DNA from: Acinetobacter lwoffii
GTDB lineage: Bacteria; Pseudomonadota; Gammaproteobacteria; Pseudomonadales; Moraxellaceae
DNA: 64,000 nucleotides
Direction: 5' to 3'
NCBI RefSeq assembly: GCF_024129735.1
Contig: NZ_JAMXXK010000007.1
Coordinates: 17,162 to 81,161 of the forward strand
Made by a program: the position numbers and the translations under genes. Shown piece by piece: positions 7,424 to 16,269 of the stretch (position 1 is the stretch's first letter; each line of letters opens with the position of its first letter). The notes under the pieces were generated by a model that worked only from the letters and a program-made list of their open reading frames with translations, searched no databases and had not been told where the DNA came from.

Positions 7424-9590
7424 GCAATTAATTCAGCGCCTTTTAGAGCAAGAGTTCATACACGATCATTATGCTGAAGTACTTGAGCAATACCTAAATC
7501 GCACAGTTGATATTCCTGAACTGAAGCAGTTATTAAAGCTCGATAATGAGATAGAGCAGAATCACCAATCACTGTTTCTACCTGCTCCACCTTCTGTTTC
7601 AGCACATCCTATTTGTGCGTATATTTATTCAGTACAACAGCACTCCCAGCATTCTGTTATACAGCGATGGTCAGTCCACAATTTACATGCTGTCTGCATT
7701 CTTAAATCTATTCCAAATGCAGGTAAAAAAGACCATCAAACAACGATTATTAAAGTACTTGATCGATTTAGGTTAGCAAATGAAGCTTATGCTGCATCGC
7801 AGCAAGCAACACAGCTCAGTAAGTCTCAACAAAAATATTTATGGCTATGGCAACAACTTCCTAGCGATAAAACACCATTAGCTGAGTTTGTAAAGAGCTT
7901 ACGCAGCTTAGAAACCAATTCTAATCTGAACCGTTTTCAATATTTATTGATTCTTGATCTACGGCGTTTTTATGATTATGTGTTGGCACTGAAACCTAAA
8001 AAAAATTATTCAGCACCGCCCAAACACATAGATGAACCACATTATCTAGATGAGTACGGCGCAATTTTATGCTGCCCACAAGACATACTACAAAAGGAAG
8101 ATCCTGCTCTATATTACGAGAAATTACAGGATGAACAGCCAAATCAGCAATACTCCATCAATACAGCACAGGTATCGCCATTAACAAGCCAATCTAGTTT
8201 TTTACAACATAAAATTAGCCAGCTCACACAACAACACATTATTAGACAGCAGCATGATTTTATGTGTAGCAAGCATTATCCAGACTTCAATAGCCTGAGC
8301 TTACTTGTACAACATTGTCATCAACTCTATTTAAATCATCCAGAAAAAAACAAAGCATATCTTTTTATCTTACTCAGTTTCTTGAGTGGTGTTCCTATTG
8401 AGCAATGGCTATATCTACAATCCAGACAACGCTATGCACTCAATAAACGACAGAAGGTCATTTTTGAAAACGATCAATATTTTCTACGTTCCAAATTCAC
8501 ACTGTTTGAGGACTCTGCTTTTGAATACAAAGACCAATTGCTTAATCAGGTGACCCATTTCGATTTGCCTTTAGTAAAAGAGCTGGTAGAGGGTTTAAGA
8601 CAACCGCCAACAGTGAAGCAAGAACAGGTCGCACATGCATTAAAAAAATGCCGTGAAGAACTCTTCATTCCGTCGTTATCAACTAAAAAAATAAGTGTTT
8701 TATTACATCACTGTATTTACCATTACACTCAAAATGAACAACTAGCCGACATTCTTACAGGCATCGATGCAAATCGATCAGTTTCTATTTCATATTGTTC
8801 GTATCCAATCTACCGTTTGCAGCAAAGCTATCAGGGTACAGTACAACAACTATCAAATGATTTAGCAAAAGAAATCCATGTCATTGATGATGATCGAGAA
8901 AGATTTGGTAGCTGTAAAGCGCCGAAACCTGCAACAGTGACGGCGATATTTGCATATTTACAACATCAGATTATTCAAGCTAAACACCATGGGCAAATGC
9001 TTGAGATGTTCAATCATTACAATGTCTGGCTGTGGCATATTTTATTATTGTTCAGTGCTGCTCGACCTGTCAGCGAGTTCCCGGGTTTCTTAAAAAATTT
9101 CGATTTAAAACAACAGTGGCTTTGGATTTCTGATAAAGAAATTCACTCAAGAACGGATGATGGGCGTTTAATCCCATTATGTGATTTTGTTGTGAAGGAA
9201 ATCCGCTTATTCATTACCTACTTAAATGAATTTAAACAACTACACCCAGAGCATCAACCGTATATTCAAGAAATTTTAAGCAGTAAAAGACCCCTTCTCA
9301 GTGTCTATCAACATGGTCAATGGCAAGCCCTCAGCCCTCATTTAGTCAACAGTTTCACTCGTATTATGCAACTTGATCATGCCAATTGGCTTAGGCACAC
9401 AGCTCGTGCATATCTCACCGAAAAAGCAGATGAAAACTTCATTCTGGCTTTGTTTGGGCATGAGCAAAACCAACAAGAAATGGGGCAAAAATTCTCAAGT
9501 CTTTCGCTTCAACAATATAAAGAACTCGCCAACTGCCTCAACGATATGCAGCACGCTTACCAAATTGATGGGATGTATGAACATGCTTAA
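7413..9590 (+). CDS. Large tyrosine-recombinase-like protein, probably catalytically inactive
   Basis: A 725-residue protein starting at ATG 7413, 8 nt after GGAG. About 500 N-terminal residues match nothing I know. The C-terminus has the outline of a tyrosine-recombinase catalytic domain: box-I arginine R551 (SAARPVSEF), NWLRHTARAYL with R661, and FGHEQ with H683. The position matching the first histidine of the H-x-x-R motif is asparagine (N658). The position 11 residues after H683, where the nucleophilic tyrosine should be, is phenylalanine (F694, KFSSLS). Y702 is nearby but out of register. It is therefore likely a structural or regulatory partner of the next protein, unless Y702 serves. 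It overlaps both neighbours. Confidence 0.8.
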   Translation: MQAKQLIQRLLEQEFIHDHYAEVLEQYLNRTVDIPELKQLLKLDNEIEQNHQSLFLPAPPSVSAHPICAYIYSVQQHSQHSVIQRWSVHNLHAVCILKSIPNAGKKDHQTTIIKVLDRFRLANEAYAASQQATQLSKSQQKYLWLWQQLPSDKTPLAEFVKSLRSLETNSNLNRFQYLLILDLRRFYDYVLALKPKKNYSAPPKHIDEPHYLDEYGAILCCPQDILQKEDPALYYEKLQDEQPNQQYSINTAQVSPLTSQSSFLQHKISQLTQQHIIRQQHDFMCSKHYPDFNSLSLLVQHCHQLYLNHPEKNKAYLFILLSFLSGVPIEQWLYLQSRQRYALNKRQKVIFENDQYFLRSKFTLFEDSAFEYKDQLLNQVTHFDLPLVKELVEGLRQPPTVKQEQVAHALKKCREELFIPSLSTKKISVLLHHCIYHYTQNEQLADILTGIDANRSVSISYCSYPIYRLQQSYQGTVQQLSNDLAKEIHVIDDDRERFGSCKAPKPATVTAIFAYLQHQIIQAKHHGQMLEMFNHYNVWLWHILLLFSAARPVSEFPGFLKNFDLKQQWLWISDKEIHSRTDDGRLIPLCDFVVKEIRLFITYLNEFKQLHPEHQPYIQEILSSKRPLLSVYQHGQWQALSPHLVNSFTRIMQLDHANWLRHTARAYLTEKADENFILALFGHEQNQQEMGQKFSSLSLQQYKELANCLNDMQHAYQIDGMYEHA

Positions 9591-12500
9591 ACAAAAACAT
9601 TATGCACATGAGCGCCGTGCTAAAGATAGAAATAAAAAACAAATGAAAGAGCGCTTACATATTCAATTGATTATTGAGGAGTTTCTCTCCCAAGAAAAAT
9701 TACAACAGGCACAACAATCACAAAATTTCCCAGATCTCTATAACCAAGTGATTCAGCACTTAGAGCAACAAAAAGTAAGCTTTTCTTTAAAAAAGAGCTT
9801 TTATCAGCACTTCCGCAAACACATCATTCAATACAATCGCACCAATGATGCAGACTTACCACTGCCTACGCAGCACCTCGCTTCTATTCAACGAGCCTCT
9901 TTACTCTTTAATGAATCTTGGTTAGAGAATTCGAAATATCTCACATATTTAAAAGAGCGACTCTGGCGTTATTGGCATACTGTAGAATATTTTTCGGATG
10001 ATGAAATTGTTGGCAATCTTCTTATAAGTGCAATCCTGTACGGCGGACTTTCACATCATTCAAGCTTGAATGCTTTACTTGAACATCTCAAATCTGATGA
10101 AGCAATCTACCATCTTCAGACCTTACAACTTCCGCTTCTATTCTTAGAACCTCAATCGCCGCAATATGGTGATTTATATGATCCTAAACAAACCTTAAGG
10201 AAATCTCGAAATTTTGTACCAGACCGGCTAACACAGCTCTGGATTACTCGATTTAAGACACAATTAATAGATATCCAACACGATTGTTACACTTATATCC
10301 GTTACGTTTTTAATGCCTTAGAGCTTTCTTTTAACCAGAAGAAATTTAATCAGCTTTTACAAACCTCCAGTCATTCATTTATGCAACTAGACAAGGTCAA
10401 ATTAAGCCCTGCGCTTGCACAGTGTTTAACTGAAGAAATAGAAAGCTGTGGCTTAAGTCCAAGTGCTTTTAAACGCTATCTCTCACCTCAGCTAATACTT
10501 GACCACTCCGATCAAACTGAAGAACCACAGCCCCAAAATATCAACAACAGAGTAAAAGAGGAAAAATTACACACTGAAGATCCTCTTGAGGCACTTACTG
10601 CTTTGCATAAACAAATTTTGACGTTCTTTAAAAATAGGCATAAGACTACCTCGGATCTATGTAACCTGCTGCACAGCCAACATGCCTATCTTCCAGAAAA
10701 TGCGAAACGGCTTGGGCTTTGGCTATTTAGCTTATTTCGTCCGACTACAGAAGATATTAAGCAAATCACAGAGCTTTATCAGCTCGATCAAAACAAGTAC
10801 TTACTCTATATCAATCATCAGCAGAAGATTCGTCATTCTTCAATCTATAGTTATTACACTAAACTTGCCGAGTCATGGTTATTACATAGCACCGATTTTA
10901 TAGAAGAATGCAATCTCAATGATCACCTAGAAGTGATCTACAAGCGTATGTTAAACGGCGTCGGTAAATCTAAATCACAAAAATTTGATCTCTTAAAACG
11001 TTTTCATCACTTTCAGCGTGTCATATTTGATGCTGATGTGTTCCCAATGCAGAATGAAAGGTTTCATTTAAGCTCACCGAAAGCCGAAATCATCTCTGCA
11101 AAAATATTCCAACAGATGCTTGCGCGACTTGAATACTATAAAAGCCCAAGCTATACAGCCCATGATTTAGAAATGCTCAGTATCGTATATACGATAGCGT
11201 TTCGTACGGGCATGCGGATTAATGAAATACTCGGCATGCGAATCAAGGATGTTGAAGGTATTCAAGCCAGTTCAATTTGGATACGTCCATATCGTGCAAA
11301 GCATCAACAACATTTACTTAAAACAGATAGTGCTGAACGCAATCTCAACGTTCAAATTCTACTAACTCAAGAGGAGCATCTTAAATTTCAACATTACTGT
11401 CAAGTACGGCGCCGTGCTTATAGGCCCAGTCAATACTTGTTCACGATGTGGAACAGTACTGAACGCCTTAAACCTAATATGGTGACACTTCCTTTTCAAC
11501 GCATCCTAGATGCAATATTGCCTGGTCATCGTTATTCTTTTCATTCTTTACGGCATACTGCAGCGAATAACCTCGCTATAATTTTGACTATGGACTACGA
11601 GTTTGTAGTTGCATTCACGGACTATTCAAACGATCATTACAACCTCATCAGAAGTCATCTATTACGCTCTAAAGCACCACAAGACAGCTGGTATTTAATT
11701 GCGCACCTGCTCGGTCATATTGAACCAAACGAGACCTTCCGAAGCTATATCCATCTCAGCTATGTGATGGCAGGTTTTCAATTACGTCAATTTGATCTGA
11801 TGCTTTCCACCCAAATTATTCAAAAAATCTGTCCAACTTTAATAACGCCGTTGAAACATGCTCAAGAGATCCACCTCAGCAGTTTTGACACTCAAATGCT
11901 TCAAGCGACTCATGTAATACCATTAGGCATAGATAAACAATCAAGTATGCCAATCAATAAAAAAGAAATTCAGCAAAAACCTACTGATGATTGCATCTAT
12001 GGTACTGCTCGATCAGAATATCCGTCTGCACTGATCATAAAAATACTCAAAGCATTAGATCAATCTTATACACCTGAGCTTCTGTCTCAAAAGTATGACT
12101 TTCCAATTAAGACACTCATGCTGTGGCAACAAAATATACTTAAGCTCAAACAACTCAAAAATCGCAAGAACCGACCTCGCTTCATTATTGATGCTGATAA
12201 ATCACAACGCATACTTCCACATATTGAAACCAAGGAAGAAAAAATAGTCTTAGAGTATTTTTTTAAACGGCTTAATAAATTGAAAAGTGATGATGCAAAC
12301 ATCTTAAATGCACTACATATTTTTGAAATGAAAGCCAACATTTCACATGCTGGATTAATCTTTAATAGTGCTGATATAAGGCTAGCAAATCGATTTTTGA
12401 CAGGAATTTATTCTTTATTTCCAGAAAAATATTGGCAGATTGCTATATCTTCTGAAATCTCTGAGGAAAAGCTCATGGAACGACTGCAGTTTAAATTTCT

Positions 12501-12642
12501 ATCTTGCAGCATGAACAGCAGTCTAAATAATTCTTTTAAGTTTGAGCTAGTATCCCAAAACAATGGAAAAGCACTAACCGTCTTACGCTATTGCATGTTG
12601 GTTTTACTGATCCTGTGTACGCCGTCGCAACCTAGATCATAG
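9583..12642 (+). CDS. Very large tyrosine recombinase (third gene of the trio)
   Basis: A 1019-residue protein (from ATG 9583; ATG 9577 is the alternative). The catalytic domain lies at about residues 525-735 and has a complete set: R545 (RTGMRINEILGMR), H654 and R657 (FHSLRHTAANN), H712 (LLGHIEP) and nucleophile Y722 (FRSYIHLS). About 520 residues precede it and 285 follow. The tail includes a helix-turn-helix-like stretch near YTPELLSQKYDFPIKTLMLW. It is roughly three times the size of a phage integrase. The 8-14-base overlap with the upstream gene implies translational coupling. It probably performs the strand exchange of a mobile element formed with its two neighbours. Confidence 0.88.
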   Translation: MLKQKHYAHERRAKDRNKKQMKERLHIQLIIEEFLSQEKLQQAQQSQNFPDLYNQVIQHLEQQKVSFSLKKSFYQHFRKHIIQYNRTNDADLPLPTQHLASIQRASLLFNESWLENSKYLTYLKERLWRYWHTVEYFSDDEIVGNLLISAILYGGLSHHSSLNALLEHLKSDEAIYHLQTLQLPLLFLEPQSPQYGDLYDPKQTLRKSRNFVPDRLTQLWITRFKTQLIDIQHDCYTYIRYVFNALELSFNQKKFNQLLQTSSHSFMQLDKVKLSPALAQCLTEEIESCGLSPSAFKRYLSPQLILDHSDQTEEPQPQNINNRVKEEKLHTEDPLEALTALHKQILTFFKNRHKTTSDLCNLLHSQHAYLPENAKRLGLWLFSLFRPTTEDIKQITELYQLDQNKYLLYINHQQKIRHSSIYSYYTKLAESWLLHSTDFIEECNLNDHLEVIYKRMLNGVGKSKSQKFDLLKRFHHFQRVIFDADVFPMQNERFHLSSPKAEIISAKIFQQMLARLEYYKSPSYTAHDLEMLSIVYTIAFRTGMRINEILGMRIKDVEGIQASSIWIRPYRAKHQQHLLKTDSAERNLNVQILLTQEEHLKFQHYCQVRRRAYRPSQYLFTMWNSTERLKPNMVTLPFQRILDAILPGHRYSFHSLRHTAANNLAIILTMDYEFVVAFTDYSNDHYNLIRSHLLRSKAPQDSWYLIAHLLGHIEPNETFRSYIHLSYVMAGFQLRQFDLMLSTQIIQKICPTLITPLKHAQEIHLSSFDTQMLQATHVIPLGIDKQSSMPINKKEIQQKPTDDCIYGTARSEYPSALIIKILKALDQSYTPELLSQKYDFPIKTLMLWQQNILKLKQLKNRKNRPRFIIDADKSQRILPHIETKEEKIVLEYFFKRLNKLKSDDANILNALHIFEMKANISHAGLIFNSADIRLANRFLTGIYSLFPEKYWQIAISSEISEEKLMERLQFKFLSCSMNSSLNNSFKFELVSQNNGKALTVLRYCMLVLLILCTPSQPRS

Positions 12643-12960
12643 CTGATCTGGCTGATAACCTGAAAACTCATAAAAGTCATGCAACAATTGAGCATAGACA
12701 TCTGAAAAATTTATTAAGTTTTCTGGTTGTAAACCATAATGGTCAAAATAGCGATCATCAATGAAATAAGCTAATCCTATGTGCGTGTTGAGATAGGTTG
12801 ATACGCCCAGTTGCCGACAAAAGTCAGGATTATATTGCAACTGTAATTGCGTATTACAAATAATTTTTGAGGCTACAATTTTAGCTACATTGCGAATATT
12901 GAGATGGCGAATACTAGGATGCATCGATGTCACAATTCGACTCGAAGAATAATCCATCAT
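12637..12960 (-). CDS. Hypothetical 107-residue protein
   Basis: A small soluble protein I do not recognise, convergent with the large recombinase and overlapping its end by 6 bases. A GAAGG box lies about 10 nt upstream of the ATG. The sequence is rich in histidine, aromatic residues and asparagine (FIDDRYFDHYGLQPENL near residue 70), with no membrane segment or cysteine motif. The tight convergent overlap suggests it was acquired with the trio or is cargo at its right edge. Coding confidence is moderate because it is short and lacks known homology. Confidence 0.6.
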   Translation of the reverse strand: MMDYSSSRIVTSMHPSIRHLNIRNVAKIVASKIICNTQLQLQYNPDFCRQLGVSTYLNTHIGLAYFIDDRYFDHYGLQPENLINFSDVYAQLLHDFYEFSGYQPDQL

Positions 12961-13107
12961 GATCGTTTGGCCTTCAATTGATTTAGATTTTTATCAAGTA
13001 ATGATTTAGTTGCTTCTCGTTTAACAAGTAAACATCTAAACTATATCTATATTTATATAAAAACATGACTAAAACGTCAAGTTTTTATTGTCTATTTGGC
13101 GGTAATA

Positions 13108-13434
13108 ATGACACTTGAATTAGACTCGAATGAATTTAAGATTCGATTGAAAGAAGTCAGAAAGCTACGAAAGCTGACACAGCAAGAACTGGCGGAAAAA
13201 ACGGGAATACCCGTAACCTCTATTGCGCATTTTGAGTCGGGCTCACGTAAACCTTCTTTAGAAAATTTTTATAAGCTCATTGTCGTACTTAATATATCAG
13301 CAGACTACATCCTAGGACGAAGTGAAGATATGAGTGCGTTAGGTGTTGATCCCCTTGTGAGCACCCTGCAAAAATTACCTGAGGTAGAGCGGAGAATGAT
13401 TGAGAAATTCGTTATTTCTTTAGGTCATAATTAG
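13108..13434 (+). CDS. XRE-family repressor
   Basis: A 108-residue phage-type repressor starting at ATG 13108; a TTG at 13096 would add four residues. The helix-turn-helix is at about residues 10-60: IRLKEVRKLRKLTQQELAEK, then IPVTSIAHFESGSRKPSLENFYKL, ending in ISADYILGRSED, typical of immunity-repressor proteins. It faces the AlpA-like gene and the integrase across a terminator, so it is a candidate regulator of island excision or of the neighbouring genes. No serine-lysine protease domain follows, so it is not a LexA-type self-cleaving repressor. Confidence 0.88.
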   Translation: MTLELDSNEFKIRLKEVRKLRKLTQQELAEKTGIPVTSIAHFESGSRKPSLENFYKLIVVLNISADYILGRSEDMSALGVDPLVSTLQKLPEVERRMIEKFVISLGHN

Positions 13435-13472
13435 ATTCGACCCAGCATATAAAATCTGACGACTTGAAAATT

Positions 13473-13498
13473 AAAAAACCACCTAACGTGGTTTTTTT
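13473..13498 (+). terminator. Rho-independent terminator after the XRE repressor
   Basis: CCAC and GTGG around a 5-nt loop, extended by A-run/T-run pairing, followed by seven T, 39 bases after the repressor stop. The flanking A-tract makes it potentially bidirectional for the convergent alpA-like gene. Confidence 0.8.
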
Positions 13499-13588
13499 GC
13501 ATAGCCCCGAAATGGATATAAACACATTGTGTGTTTGCTATGTGGAATTGATGATCTAGTATTGCCTAGATGGTTGTTTAAATAGTGA

Positions 13589-13954
13589 TTATTCACTCCT
13601 ACATTTAGCTTTGTAAGTTTTATACCACTCTTCAATTTCAGCTGTATCAAAATATACTGCTGCTTGACGAGTACTACATTCTTTCAATGGTCTTGGAAAT
13701 GAAAGATCATTTTCGATGATTTTACGTAAGCAATCTCGTGTTACATTAAGCAACTCACAAACTTGGTTGTATTTTAAGCGAAATGGCTTCATATTGTGAC
13801 AAACCACTGGTATATCTAAATCATCAAAATTTTTAACAGTACGTACAATACTACGACGAGTATGTGATGTATGTGCTCTAAAATGATCCAATTGAGGATC
13901 CTCGTTTAATAATAGAGAAACCATGCTATCAAAAAAAAATAATTCAAATCCCAT
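13589..13954 (-). CDS. AlpA-like excisionase/transcriptional regulator
   Basis: A 121-residue protein whose C-terminal half has the MerR/AlpA-type winged helix-turn-helix of phage excisionases: LKYNQVCELLNVTRDCLRKI near residue 60, then FPRPLKECSTRQAAVYFDTAE and a closing EWYKTYKAK. AlpA-type proteins activate the integrase or act as recombination directionality factors in P4-like islands. It lies 38 bases downstream of the integrase on the same strand, matching that role. The N-terminal 50 residues are unusual for the family, so a start further in is possible. Confidence 0.8.
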   Translation of the reverse strand: MGFELFFFDSMVSLLLNEDPQLDHFRAHTSHTRRSIVRTVKNFDDLDIPVVCHNMKPFRLKYNQVCELLNVTRDCLRKIIENDLSFPRPLKECSTRQAAVYFDTAEIEEWYKTYKAKCRSE

Positions 13955-13992
13955 CCGTCCTAAAACACAAAAAAAGTGATCACGTTTTTGTG

Positions 13993-15240
13993 TTAATGCT
14001 TAAGTAAAGACTCAATATAACCACTCCACCACTCCATGATTTCATATCGTTCTTCTAAGTGTGCCTCTTTATCATATGCTCCCTTGACCCCAGTTTTTAA
14101 ATGAGCCAATGCTGATTCGATCACCTGCCATTTGTCACTATAGCGTTTATTCAAATTGGAGGATGCAATATGTCTAAATCCATGTGGATTTTGTTTTCCT
14201 CGATAACCTAATCGATTCAATGCCGCATTAAATGTTAAATTCGAAATTGGCTTATTAATGCTATCGCGACTTGGGAATAAGTATTCACTTTCAGGTGAAA
14301 TTTTCTTTAGCTCCATCAATAATTTAATGACATGCTTGGACAAAGGAATCCCATGTTCGATACCTTTTTTCATTATATTTGAGGGACGTATCCACACCGC
14401 CTCATCAAAATCAAATTGCTCCCATTTCGCCTGTCGCAATTCCCCTGGACGAGGAAACATATGTATTAAAAGTTCTAAGCCTATTGCAATCGGTCTGGAT
14501 GAGGAATTTCGAATTAATGAAATCATTTCTGGAAGCTGTTGAATAGCTACATGCTTCATACTTTGAGATTCCCCTTTCGCTAAATAATCACCAATCCCTT
14601 CCAATGGATTATATAAAATACCTTTTTTAAATTTTGCTAAACCATAAGCACCTGAGCAACATGAAATAAGCTTTTCAATTCTGTTATAAATTCCTTCATT
14701 CATTTGCTTGTTAGTAAAAAACTCCAACCATTCTGCTGGTGTAATTGATTTATATGGTCGATGTCCAAAGACAGGAATTAAATGTCGTTCAACCGATTGT
14801 TTTTCCTTTTTATAAGTATCAGCAGCCCAAGTCTGCTTTTTTCGCTCTAACCACTCATAAATAAGATGCGAGAATAAAGCCTTTTCCTCCTCAAGCTGAA
14901 TTTTCTTAATCTCAACCTGTGTTTGAATTAGTATTTCACCTAGCGTCATGGCCTCTGCTTTTTCACGTGCTTGCGCATAACTTACAGATGGATAACTACC
15001 TAATCCTATCCATGCCCATTTTCCTTGATCATTCTTATATCGATATTGCCAATGTTTTTTGCCATTCGGTTTAACCCTACAATACAAACCTGGAATATCA
15101 GTAGGCTCACGATATTCTTTCGCTTTGGGTTTAAGTGTTTTATAAATTTCTTCAACACTTTTTTTTCGGCGAACCTTTGTATTCTGCGATACAGATCTTA
15201 GACGAATATCATCGTGAGTATTAACATCAAAAACATTCAT
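13993..15240 (-). CDS. P4-type site-specific tyrosine integrase
   Basis: A 415-residue integrase. The N-terminal arm-binding domain (DUF4102 type) contains DIPGLYCRVKPNGKKHWQYRY near residue 50 and GLGSYPSVSYAQAREKA near 80. A SAM-like core-binding domain follows, then the catalytic domain with R in FPRPGELRQAKW, HGFRH with its second arginine, histidine in LAHLKTG and the tyrosine in GAYDKEAHLEER. It is adjacent to the 3' end of the CAU tRNA, so this tRNA is the likely integration site. The protein appears complete, so the island may still be able to excise. Confidence 0.95.
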   Translation of the reverse strand: MNVFDVNTHDDIRLRSVSQNTKVRRKKSVEEIYKTLKPKAKEYREPTDIPGLYCRVKPNGKKHWQYRYKNDQGKWAWIGLGSYPSVSYAQAREKAEAMTLGEILIQTQVEIKKIQLEEEKALFSHLIYEWLERKKQTWAADTYKKEKQSVERHLIPVFGHRPYKSITPAEWLEFFTNKQMNEGIYNRIEKLISCCSGAYGLAKFKKGILYNPLEGIGDYLAKGESQSMKHVAIQQLPEMISLIRNSSSRPIAIGLELLIHMFPRPGELRQAKWEQFDFDEAVWIRPSNIMKKGIEHGIPLSKHVIKLLMELKKISPESEYLFPSRDSINKPISNLTFNAALNRLGYRGKQNPHGFRHIASSNLNKRYSDKWQVIESALAHLKTGVKGAYDKEAHLEERYEIMEWWSGYIESLLKH

Positions 15241-15272
15241 AACTTATGGAATCTCCAGTGATTTTTTCCTTG

Positions 15273-15321
15273 GTGTATCCCTGAGTTATATTTTAAATTT
15301 AGGATACAAACAAGGATACAC
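15273..15321. repeat. Repeated GGATACA boxes in front of the integrase
   Basis: GTGTATCC (15273-15280) is inverted relative to GGATACA at 15302-15308 and GGATACAC at 15314-15321; the last two are direct repeats 12 bases apart. The position between the integrase start and the attachment tRNA suits arm-type integrase or directionality-factor binding sites. Confidence 0.5.
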
Positions 15322-15363
15322 AGAGCGTGTTCCCATACGAAGTTATATAAGTTTAAACAAAGC

Positions 15364-15400
15364 AATAAAAAACCCTTAACTCTTTTAGAATTAAGGGTTT
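15364..15400 (-). terminator. Terminator downstream of the tRNA
   Basis: On the minus strand AAACCCTTAA pairs with TTAAGGGTTT around an 11-nt loop and is followed by a T-run. It lies 34 bases after the tRNA 3' end and probably ends the tRNA transcript. Confidence 0.8.
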
Positions 15401-15404
15401 AAGT

Positions 15405-15424
15405 ATCATATGAGTGCATATGAT
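15405..15424. repeat. Perfect 8-bp inverted repeat beside the tRNA 3' end
   Basis: ATCATATG and CATATGAT flank the four bases AGTG, between the tRNA 3' end and its terminator. This could be a core-type recombinase site or part of the tRNA trailer. Confidence 0.45.
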
Positions 15425-15433
15425 TATAAAATT

Positions 15434-15510
<77 letters not shown>

Positions 15511-15862
15511 TATATGCTGAAAACTTTAATTATCAATAAGTTCAGGCGTCATGAATACTAGCTAAGATTTTTTGGAAAGACAAGTGCTTTTATAACTGCT
15601 TGAACATTTAGGCAGCAATCATGGGCGACTTGTCTTAGTCAAAATTCAGTTACTTAAGACTTCAGTATAGGAGGCATATAGAAAAATGAGATACATGCTG
15701 CATCATTTAAGATAAATGAGCCTGTATCTTGAATTTAATCCGGTCTACTAAGCGTAAAACTGATAGATTTAAGGTCTTAGTATATCTATAAGGTATCAAA
15801 ATTCTTTATTACTCAGGCAGCAATGTTAAAGGAATAGCCTAGAACTAAAGAAGATAGAATGA
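15511..15862. other. Intergenic region right of the tRNA
   Basis: No gene of normal length. A 9-codon frame (ATG at 15686) follows an AGGAGG about 11 nt away, too short to call. The region should include the tRNA promoter on the minus strand. Confidence 0.4.
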
Positions 15863-15982
15863 CTAGAATTCAGACTTCATTTCTTCGTCTTTATGTAAAT
15901 CCTGCTTAATTTCGATCAAAGACCATACAATTATAAGCGCAAAAATCAATAGGGAGACTACGAAGGCTGTCATGTACGTCAT
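15863..15982 (-). CDS. Possible 39-residue single-span membrane protein
   Basis: From ATG 15982 the peptide has one hydrophobic segment (MTAFVVSLLIFALIIVWSLI) followed by an acidic and lysine-rich tail (EIKQDLHKDEEMK). This is typical of small inner-membrane proteins. No strong ribosome binding site precedes it, and a longer form from 16066 is possible. About 200 AT-rich bases follow before the next gene. Confidence 0.4.
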   Translation of the reverse strand: MTYMTAFVVSLLIFALIIVWSLIEIKQDLHKDEEMKSEF

Positions 15983-16269
15983 ACTTTTCAATCTCAGAGT
16001 AGAAAGAGTAAGAAAATAGAAAAGACCTAGATCAGTCTTCTTCTTCGACAAAAGTCTAATAACCAAAGTATGCTCTGAATAGTCATTTTTTCATCATTTT
16101 AAGACTTTTTTTGTATATACTGATATTTTTAAGATCTTAATATTATTTTATTTATATATTTTAACTCTTAATCTTGCAGCTTAAAAAGATGAATAAATTA
16201 TAGATTTTTACATTATTTGCTGATTTTATTTAAAAGCCTATTGACTGTATAGACGAACAAGATGAAATT

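Larger units (their letters stand above)
1..15433. mobile_element. Genomic island (partial) at a tRNA-Ile2 gene
   Basis: The stretch between the left window edge and the 3' end of the CAU-anticodon tRNA carries an integrase adjacent to the tRNA, an AlpA-like protein, an XRE repressor, a three-gene recombinase operon and a restriction/abortive-infection block. None of these is a core gene, whereas everything right of the tRNA is mostly housekeeping. An integrase next to a tRNA 3' end is the usual layout of integrative islands. I saw no second copy of the tRNA 3' end in the window, so the left attachment site should lie outside it. The trio may be a separate element nested in the island. Confidence 0.7.

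Noticed and set aside
9373..9576. Upstream extension of the large recombinase by about 68 residues
   Set aside because: Falls inside the catalytic end of the second gene in a different frame; ATG 9583 or 9577 gives the usual short overlap.
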